A stretch of DNA of 7,126 nucleotides from Proteiniphilum sp. (GTDB taxonomy: Bacteria > Bacteroidota > Bacteroidia > Bacteroidales > Dysgonomonadaceae): the NCBI GenBank assembly GCA_031255275.1, contig JAIRSV010000102.1:1-7126 (forward strand), read 5' to 3'. Below the pieces are notes generated by a model. The model was not told the DNA's origin and did no database searches. It saw nothing but the letters and a program-made list of their open reading frames with translations. Position 1 is the stretch's first letter; the number at the start of each line of letters is the position of its first letter. The position numbers were made by a program, and so were the translations under genes. Below are positions 1 through 4,153 of the stretch, one piece after another.

Positions 1-51
1 TTTCTCGATTTCCCGCGGATTGGGATTTTCATTATACAATTTTACAAACAT
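1..51 (-). CDS. Threonylcarbamoyl-AMP synthase (Sua5/YrdC family), N-terminal fragment
   Basis: Only 17 codons are in the window, from an ATG at 51 to the left edge, reading MFVKLYNENPNPREIEK. This resembles the usual start of Bacteroidales Sua5/YciO/YrdC proteins, which open with a short strand, an 'ENPNxREI' segment and a helix before the lysine-rich KxR/SxN substrate-binding region. That region is outside the window. The family makes L-threonylcarbamoyl-adenylate from threonine, bicarbonate and ATP in the cytoplasm, for t6A37 modification of ANN-decoding tRNAs. The gene follows fabI on the same strand after about 430 bp and has its own candidate promoter, so it is probably transcribed separately. 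The assignment rests on very few residues. The YciO-like branch, whose function is less certain, cannot be excluded. Confidence 0.55.
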   Translation of the reverse strand, partial: MFVKLYNENPNPREIEK

Positions 52-58
52 AACGTTG

Positions 59-66
59 CAAATGTA
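59..66 (-). promoter_or_regulatory. Candidate Bacteroides -7 box (TACATTTG) before the Sua5-like gene
   Basis: On the minus strand TACATTTG fits the Bacteroides -7 consensus TAnnTTTG and ends 8 nt before the ATG at 51. No convincing TTTG -33 element sits 18-21 nt upstream; the nearest TTG is 24 nt away. If the box is used, the transcript would start at or within a few bases of the start codon and be nearly leaderless. The call rests on one motif only. Confidence 0.3.
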
Positions 67-91
67 TAAAAAAATAACGAGACTACGCGTC

Positions 92-107
92 AATGAGCTA
101 ATGAGCT
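92..107. repeat. 8-bp direct tandem duplication (AATGAGCT x2)
   Basis: AATGAGCT occurs twice back to back at 92-99 and 100-107, followed by a partial third copy (AAT). It lies in the AT-rich stretch upstream of the Sua5-like gene and could be slippage product. No function can be read from it. Confidence 0.6.
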
Positions 108-124
108 AATTCAATTGAAAATGT

Positions 125-154
125 TTCTTCAATTATGAATTATTTTTTGAAGAA
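125..154. repeat. Inverted repeat TTCTTCAA / TTGAAGAA
   Basis: Positions 125-132 and 147-154 form a perfect 8-bp AT-rich stem around a 14-nt loop. It lies about 60 bp upstream of the candidate -7 box of the Sua5-like gene. In minus-strand RNA the stem is followed by ACATTTTC, a poor U-tract. It could be a weak terminator for read-through from fabI or a binding site; neither is established. Confidence 0.4.
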
Positions 155-214
155 GTAAAAGAAGTGGAGAAACTTGGCTCATTGATTTCGGCAGGGGGGA
201 TGGATATTCACCGG

Positions 215-245
215 CTGAGGTCAGTGGAAGTCTCACTGACGTCAG
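215..245. repeat. 12-bp imperfect inverted repeat containing TGACGTCA
   Basis: CTGAGGTCAGTG (215-226) pairs with CACTGACGTCAG (234-245) at 11 of 12 positions around a 7-nt loop. The only mismatch is G219 against G241. This is the longest stem in the fabI-Sua5 gap. Neither strand has a T-tract after it, so it is not a classical intrinsic terminator. It could be an RNA-stabilising hairpin or part of a dispersed repeat. Confidence 0.6.
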
Positions 246-295
246 TAGCGGCTCGCCAACCCCGGAAAAAATATACTGGCCTTGCAAATAAACTC

Positions 296-335
296 CATGC
301 GCAGCATGAACAACACGAGCAAAGCGAGTGAATAA
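296..335. repeat. Two-hairpin motif, copy A
   Basis: The order is CATGC-GCA-GCATG (296-308), spacer AACAA (309-313), a second hairpin at 314-330, then AATAA (331-335). The second hairpin has CAC/GTG outer pairs, tandem GA/GA mismatches, GC/GC inner pairs and an AAA loop. The same architecture recurs at 431-464 with different stem sequences, so the shared feature is the layout and spacers rather than the bases. This resembles repetitive extragenic palindrome-type elements. Confidence 0.45.
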
Positions 336-380
336 CCCCCTTCCCCCCGTCGAAAGCGAGGAGAAGAGGAGCACCCCATA

Positions 381-396
381 CCCCTTTCAAGAGGGG
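381..396. repeat. Short hairpin CCCCTT / GAGGGG
   Basis: CCCCTT (381-386) pairs with GAGGGG (391-396) around a TCAA tetraloop, including one G-T pair. A second small stem, GCGC-TGTC-GCGC, follows at 402-413. Both sit in the C/G-run part of the gap, and a five-A tract (397-401) separates them. They probably belong to a dispersed intergenic repeat. Confidence 0.4.
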
Positions 397-430
397 AAAA
401 AGCGCTGTCGCGCAATGGGATAATGAACCG

Positions 431-464
431 CGTGCGAAGCACGAACAACGGCGAAGCCGAATAA
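431..464. repeat. Two-hairpin motif, copy B
   Basis: CGTGC-GAA-GCACG (431-443), spacer AACAA (444-448), CGGC-GAA-GCCG (449-459) and tail AATAA (460-464) repeat the layout of copy A at 296-335. The stems differ in sequence but keep pairing, the GAA triloop is shared by both hairpins here, and the AACAA and AATAA linkers are identical to those in copy A. Confidence 0.5.
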
Positions 465-474
465 TCGGCTTTTT
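454..474 (+). terminator. Terminator-like hairpin at the fabI 3' end
   Basis: AAGCCGA (454-460) and TCGGCTT (465-471) form a perfect 7-bp stem with an ATAA loop. On the plus strand this runs into five Ts (470-474), the intrinsic-terminator pattern, but no plus-strand gene ends here. On the minus strand the same stem begins 5 nt after the fabI stop codon and has the A-tract before it and no U-tract after it, so it would be a poor terminator for fabI. It may instead protect the fabI mRNA 3' end. Confidence 0.4.
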
Positions 475-478
475 GCCT

Positions 479-1336
479 TTATCCGTAGATTACATTCCCG
501 TCTTCGTCGCGGTTTTCGTCCAGACCGTTGCTGTATTGTTTCATTGCGCGGAGGCTCATACCCATGCTTGAGAAACCGCCGTCGTTGTAGAGATTCTGCA
601 TGGTGACTTTGCGCGTGAGGTCGGAAAACATTACGATACAGTAATCGGCGCAATCGTCGGCGTCGGCATTTCCGAGGGGAGACATGCGTTCGGAAAAGTC
701 CATCAAGTCGGTCATTCCCTTTACCCCGCTCCCGGCGGTGGTCATTGTGGGCGACTGCGAAATGGTGTTTACACGCACTCCCTTTTCGCGTCCGTAGATG
801 TAGCCGAAACTGCGGGCGATGGATTCGAGCAGCGCTTTGGCGTCAGCCATGTCGTTGTAACCGTAAAAAACGCGCTGCGCCGCCACATAAGTCAGCGCCA
901 GGATCGAACCGCCCTTTTCGACGGCGTCCAGTTTGCGGGCTACCTGCAGCATCTTGTGAAATGAGATGGCCGAAACGTCAAGCGTCTTCGCCAGCATGTC
1001 ATAGTCCAGATCGTCGTAAGTACGTCTCTTGCGCACGTTGGGCGACATGCCGATGGAATGGAGTACGAAATCTATCTTTCCGCCCAGGATCTCCGTCGAT
1101 TTGGAGAAAACCATCTCCAGATCCTCCACACAGGTAGCGTCCGCCGGAAGGATTTCCACCCCCAGCCTCTCGCCCAGCCTGGCCGTGTCGCCCATGCGGA
1201 CGGCGACGGGCGTATTCGACAGCGTGATGGCGGCACCCTCTTCCACAGCCCTTTCGGCCACCTTCCAGGCGATGGACTGATCGTTCAGCGCCCCGAAAAT
1301 GACGCCTCTTTTTCCTTTAAGTAAATTGTGATTCAT
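479..1336 (-). CDS. fabI: Enoyl-[acyl-carrier-protein] reductase (NADH), FabI
   Basis: This 285-aa cytoplasmic enzyme reduces trans-2-enoyl-ACP in the last step of each type II fatty acid elongation cycle, and the family is the triclosan target. The glycine-rich dinucleotide site of the FabI subgroup of short-chain dehydrogenases is visible (G11, G15 and the SIAWK segment at 21-25). So are the SIG motif (94-96) and the catalytic pair Y160-x6-K167, with the second FabI tyrosine at Y150. NTISQSP (190-196) is the substrate-loop entry. Length and C-terminus (NVIYG) match Bacteroidales FabI. I chose the ATG at 1336, giving MNHNLLKGKRG. An in-frame GTG at 1357 would add seven residues (MNQKTDV) that the family lacks. 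A candidate promoter lies at 1419-1448, so the gene probably has its own transcript with a leader of about 75 nt. Confidence 0.96.
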   Translation of the reverse strand: MNHNLLKGKRGVIFGALNDQSIAWKVAERAVEEGAAITLSNTPVAVRMGDTARLGERLGVEILPADATCVEDLEMVFSKSTEILGGKIDFVLHSIGMSPNVRKRRTYDDLDYDMLAKTLDVSAISFHKMLQVARKLDAVEKGGSILALTYVAAQRVFYGYNDMADAKALLESIARSFGYIYGREKGVRVNTISQSPTMTTAGSGVKGMTDLMDFSERMSPLGNADADDCADYCIVMFSDLTRKVTMQNLYNDGGFSSMGMSLRAMKQYSNGLDENRDEDGNVIYG

Positions 1337-1365
1337 AACATCTGTTTTTTGATTCACAGGAGAAT

Positions 1366-1389
1366 CCGGAGAGACTGAATCGCCTCCGG
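1366..1389 (-). repeat. Inverted repeat in the fabI leader
   Basis: CCGGAG (1366-1371) and CTCCGG (1384-1389) form a perfect GC-rich 6-bp stem with a 12-nt loop. It falls inside the predicted 5' leader of fabI, about 30 nt before the start codon. It could modulate translation or mRNA stability, but a 6-bp stem may be chance. Confidence 0.3.
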
Positions 1390-1418
1390 GACGGCTGTGA
1401 CTTGATTATAAAACCGCA

Positions 1419-1448
1419 CAAAAATACAAAAAACGTGCAACATGCAAA
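1419..1448 (-). promoter_or_regulatory. Candidate fabI promoter (TTTG - 18 bp - TATTTTTG)
   Basis: On the minus strand TTTG at 1448-1445 is followed, after 18 bp, by TATTTTTG at 1426-1419. This fits the Bacteroides -33 TTTG and -7 TAnnTTTG elements used by the primary sigma factor of this phylum. Initiation would be near 1412, leaving a leader of about 75 nt before the ATG at 1336. The nearest dyad of the 42-bp array ends about 34 bp upstream of the -33 element. The T-rich context raises the chance of a coincidental match. Confidence 0.5.
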
Positions 1449-1481
1449 CATTCTGCCGGGAAATAACTCCGCGTCACCGTG

Positions 1482-1707
1482 TTCAGTGCCTTCTGAAAAT
1501 GGCTTTTAACCCTCGGAGAACGTTTCAGTGCGTACTGAATGTATGATTCAACCCTCGGAGAAAGGTTCAGCACGTACTGAATGTATGATTCAACCCTCGG
1601 AGAAAGTTTCAGCACGTGCTGAATGTATGATTCAACCCTCGGAGAAAGTTTCAGCGCGTACTGAATGTATGATTCAATCTTCGGAGAAAGTTTCAGCACG
1701 TACTGAC
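1482..1707. repeat. 42-bp tandem repeat array with internal dyads
   Basis: The TCGGAGAA-type core recurs at 1513, 1555, 1597, 1639 and 1681, exactly 42 bp apart. Each unit carries a 16-bp dyad of the form TTCAGCACGTACTGAA, starting at 1524, 1566, 1608, 1650 and 1692. A degraded sixth dyad at 1482 keeps the phase. The copy at 1608-1623 is a perfect palindrome with CACGTG at its centre. A second dyad, TGAATGTATGATTCA, is identical in four units (1536, 1578, 1620, 1662) and shares TGAA with the first. The array sits between the protease stop codon (1732) and the candidate fabI promoter. It is not CRISPR, because the whole unit is repeated and there are no unique spacers. No function is known to me. 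Confidence 0.9.
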
Positions 1708-1731
1708 CGGGTTCGGAAGAGAGTAAAAGCT

Positions 1732-2640
1732 TTATTTTTCGATATATACCTCACGGCAGTGCAGGCATATTGTGAAATTGTGCCGGCTGAGGAACCGGAT
1801 GCCGACGGAACCGTCCGGAAGATCTTCCCCCGGAGTCGCCGGATTGCCCGTGGAGGCTTGCAGTGTGACGGGCATCTCGTCCATCGAAACGGCCGCGTCT
1901 CCGACGGAAAAGCGGTGCGCCTTTCCGTGATAAACGGGCGTTGCGTGTCCCATGCTGACGGTGCTTCCCGTCCCTTCGGGTTTGAAGCCGCTGAGCAGTA
2001 GCCTGTTTCGCCGCACGAAGTCTGAGAAGGCTATCAGGTGATAATTGGCGCCGGTGTCGAGCAGGAAGCGTCCCTCGACGCCGCTGCCCTTCCCCGTGAG
2101 GTCTAACAGGCCGGCAATGTAAATCAGGTTGCCGTGCAGCGTGACGGGGAGGGTGGTCGCCGGGTCGGCCGGGGGAGTGTAGCCCTCCGGCGCGTAGAGC
2201 TGCAGTTGCCGGTTGCCGAAGTCGAACCTCACCACGTATTCCCTCAGCAGGTTGAGGCCGATGATGCCGTCCACGTCCGCAATACGGTCGAAGATGGCGA
2301 TATGCTGCCCCTCGAGCTGCAGCGAATCGGAGAGGTGTACCGTGTTGCCGGTCGAGATGCTTATCGTCTTCTTCCCTCCGACGATGTTTACCTCCTGCGC
2401 GTGGCTTACGGGCAGGCGCAGCGAATCGGCCAGCGCTTTGCGGATTGCCATTCCGTCGGCGCCCGTGTCGAACAGGAAGGTAAGGGGGCGGTCGCTGTCG
2501 TTCAGCTTTATTTTTAACGCCACGCCTTTCGCGCTTTGCTGAAAGGGAAGGATGCCTGCCGGAACGGGGTTTTCGCCGGCGGCCGGTGTGTGCGGAAACG
2601 CCAGGATGAGGGGGAGTAAAAGGAATTTTATCGGATACAT
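1732..2640 (-). CDS. Exported retropepsin-like aspartyl protease
   Basis: The 302-aa product starts with a signal peptide (K5, hydrophobic core 6-16, probable cleavage near the TPAAG at 18-22). No lipobox cysteine follows, so a periplasmic location is likely. Two retropepsin lobes lie in tandem. The first has catalytic-type DTG at 58-60 (FLFDTGADG) and a hydrophobic-hydrophobic-Gly element GIIGLNLL at 125-132. The second has DTG at 195-197 (FLLDTGANY) and GSVGIRFL at 277-284. A pepsin-like two-lobed active site from one chain is therefore expected. Bacteroidetes relatives often add a C-terminal PDZ domain, absent here. Two cysteines near the C-terminus (292, 295) form CLHC. The ATG at 2640 gives the complete signal peptide. 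The gene lies 106 bp after the thioredoxin-like gene, with a hairpin between them. The substrate is unknown. Confidence 0.8.
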   Translation of the reverse strand: MYPIKFLLLPLILAFPHTPAAGENPVPAGILPFQQSAKGVALKIKLNDSDRPLTFLFDTGADGMAIRKALADSLRLPVSHAQEVNIVGGKKTISISTGNTVHLSDSLQLEGQHIAIFDRIADVDGIIGLNLLREYVVRFDFGNRQLQLYAPEGYTPPADPATTLPVTLHGNLIYIAGLLDLTGKGSGVEGRFLLDTGANYHLIAFSDFVRRNRLLLSGFKPEGTGSTVSMGHATPVYHGKAHRFSVGDAAVSMDEMPVTLQASTGNPATPGEDLPDGSVGIRFLSRHNFTICLHCREVYIEK

Positions 2641-2662
2641 GTTCGTTGGTGTTCATTTGAAA

Positions 2663-2691
2663 CAGGGTCTGCGGTTTGAATGCAGACCCTG
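2663..2691 (-). promoter_or_regulatory. Perfect 10-bp-stem hairpin between the thioredoxin-like and protease genes
   Basis: CAGGGTCTGC (2663-2672) and GCAGACCCTG (2682-2691) are exact inverted repeats with a 9-nt loop. In minus-strand RNA the stem is followed by only three Us (TTTCAAATG), and the protease ATG lies 22 nt downstream. It could be a weak terminator that lowers protease expression relative to the upstream operon, or a leader hairpin. No Bacteroides-type promoter is visible in the gap, so the protease may depend on read-through. Confidence 0.5.
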
Positions 2692-2730
2692 CCGTCAGTG
2701 AGAGTAGCGTTGGATGTCTCTTGAAAAGGG

Positions 2731-2742
2731 GTGTGTGTGTGT
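2731..2742. repeat. (GT)6 dinucleotide run
   Basis: Six GT units lie just after the stop codon of the thioredoxin-like gene. The run is non-coding and short. It could slip in length but would not alter a reading frame. Confidence 0.6.
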
Positions 2743-2746
2743 CGCG

Positions 2747-4153
2747 CTATTTTTTCAGCGCACTGTCCAGCATCGGGCGTATCTCGTCCGACGAGGGACG
2801 GGGCGCGTCTCCGGACACGAGTCGTCCGTCCTTCCCGACGAGGATGAAGCGCGGAATTCCTTCTATCCGGTAGGGTTTCTTCAGCGATTCCGTCGCCCTG
2901 TCGCCGGCAAACAGCTGCAGTCCGCCCAGCTGCTCCGCTGTCAGGAATTTTTTCCACTTCTCGATGTCCTTTGCGTCGTCGATGCTGATCCCTATGAACA
3001 CGATGCGCTCTTTGTATTCCTCTTCCAGCTTCTTCAGGTGGGGTATTTCGCCCCGGCACCAGCCGCACCAGGTAGCCCAAATATCCAGGTAGACGACCTT
3101 CCCTTTGAAGGAGGAGAGGCTGAATTCCTTTCCATTGACGTCGGGGAAGGTGAAATCGGGCGCTTTCTCCCCCGCCTCGTTCCTGTGAAGCGAAAGCCCT
3201 GTCTCCTTCAACCTTTCCTGCTGGCTGCCGGTCACGATGCAGTGGCCGTATTTTTCGAGAAATGTCTCGAAGTGCTGCGCCGTCTTGACTCCCCGCGCCA
3301 GCATAAGCGCCAGTTCTCCGCGAATGGTATCGTTGGCGATCTGGGCGGCGTCCGAACCTACAAGCAACTCTTCCATCAGAGAAGCATAGCGCATCTCGCC
3401 CCTGTCCGCAGGCGCGTTGATGATCCTCTTCTTCGACAGGTAACAGCTCATGATCAGCGAAAGTCCGTCGGGATAGTCGAGCAGCGCACAGTGGCGGGTC
3501 AGAGACGGGAGATCGATATTCCGGTAATAATCGCCGAAGTCCTCCCCCGCAGGGTGCGCGCTCCGCGGCGTCTGGATAAAGTTGATGGCGATGAACAGAA
3601 AGTCGTTCCGCTTATACTCCTCAAACGCCGCATTGAACGCACTGTTGGGCGTATTCGCCTCCGGCAGACTCTTCATGGCCTCCAGCTTCTCGTCGAGCAG
3701 CGGGAAGAAGTCGACATACGTACTGTTCTGCCGCTGAAAATAGACCGACTTCCGTTCCAGCGGAAGCACAAAGTCGTGCCACTGCGCCATTGCAAGGTTT
3801 TCCGGCGTATTGTCACCCGTCAGTTCATAACTCTCTTCCGTGATACGGAGATTCAGCCGGTCTCCCGGCTTCAGATAAAACAGGTAGCGGTGCTGCGTGG
3901 AAGTACTGTTCAGCGCAATGGCATAGAATCCCTCCTCCTCCTGATTCAGCGCGAAAACAAAACGGTGATTGCCGTCAATCTTCGAGAAGGCCACATCGTG
4001 CAACGCGCCGTCGGCGACCTTATACAAACCCGCAATATCGGGATTGCCCCGCTCCCACACGCCGCTGATCAGGGTGACCTCCTGCGCCGTGAGGCCGGCA
4101 ACGCATACCGACATCCAAAAAAATAATACGATAAATCTTTTCATTGACATCAT
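2747..4153 (-). CDS. TlpA-like thioredoxin-domain protein with long N-terminal extension and CGWC site
   Basis: This 468-aa exported protein has a signal peptide (K5-R6, hydrophobic 7-20, likely cleaved after LTA at 23). Residues 25-325 form a large N-terminal region of the kind attached to many Bacteroidetes TlpA proteins; its start resembles DUF4369-type beta domains and the rest looks helical, but I cannot name it firmly. Residues 328-465 are a TlpA/AhpC-type thioredoxin fold. APDFTFPDVNG (331-341) leads to the redox motif WCGWC (362-366) and the cis-proline segment GIPRF (432-436). The usual motif here is CGPC or CPPC, so Trp at 365 is unusual. It is probably a periplasmic thiol-disulfide oxidoreductase. 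The ATG at 4153 overlaps the upstream stop codon as ATGA; ATGs at 4150 and 4144 are also possible. All three keep the signal peptide and imply translational coupling. Confidence 0.85.
   Translation of the reverse strand: MMSMKRFIVLFFWMSVCVAGLTAQEVTLISGVWERGNPDIAGLYKVADGALHDVAFSKIDGNHRFVFALNQEEEGFYAIALNSTSTQHRYLFYLKPGDRLNLRITEESYELTGDNTPENLAMAQWHDFVLPLERKSVYFQRQNSTYVDFFPLLDEKLEAMKSLPEANTPNSAFNAAFEEYKRNDFLFIAINFIQTPRSAHPAGEDFGDYYRNIDLPSLTRHCALLDYPDGLSLIMSCYLSKKRIINAPADRGEMRYASLMEELLVGSDAAQIANDTIRGELALMLARGVKTAQHFETFLEKYGHCIVTGSQQERLKETGLSLHRNEAGEKAPDFTFPDVNGKEFSLSSFKGKVVYLDIWATWCGWCRGEIPHLKKLEEEYKERIVFIGISIDDAKDIEKWKKFLTAEQLGGLQLFAGDRATESLKKPYRIEGIPRFILVGKDGRLVSGDAPRPSSDEIRPMLDSALKK

Larger units (their letters stand above)
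52..478. other. Hairpin-rich gene-free region between fabI and the Sua5-like gene
   Basis: I find no convincing gene in these 427 bp. The open frames of 60-88 aa overlap each other in several frames, lack family resemblance and run through inverted repeats. The left third (52-180) is AT-rich, with an 8-bp direct duplication at 92-107 and a perfect TTCAATTGAA palindrome at 110-119. The rest is a chain of short hairpins at 125-154, 215-245, 296-308, 314-330, 381-396, 402-413, 431-443 and 454-471. C- and G-runs around 331-396 give a low-complexity peptide on the minus strand, which looks like a dispersed intergenic repeat rather than a protein. Nothing suggests tRNA, rRNA or an insertion sequence. 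Confidence 0.6.

Noticed and set aside
129..448. Small minus-strand frames of 60-81 aa in the fabI-Sua5 gap
   Set aside because: They overlap in competing frames, cross hairpins and low-complexity C/G runs, and show no domain or signal that favours one.
1337..1357. Upstream GTG start for FabI
   Set aside because: It adds seven residues not seen in Bacteroidales FabI. The ATG at 1336 gives the normal family N-terminus.
1482..1707. CRISPR array
   Set aside because: The whole 42-bp unit is repeated with few changes. There are no unique spacers between repeats and no cas genes nearby.
1528..2001. 157-aa plus-strand frame starting in the 42-bp array
   Set aside because: The array is open in several frames only because 42 is a multiple of three. 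The remainder is antisense to the protease gene.
1751..2656. 301-aa minus-strand frame overlapping the protease gene
   Set aside because: It is Arg/Pro/His-rich, as expected of an out-of-frame shadow. The overlapping frame has two DTG lobes and a signal peptide.
2714..4126. 470-aa plus-strand open frame antisense to the thioredoxin-like gene
   Set aside because: It mirrors the minus-strand gene almost end to end. The product lacks recognisable domains, and the opposite strand has a signal peptide and an intact thioredoxin fold.
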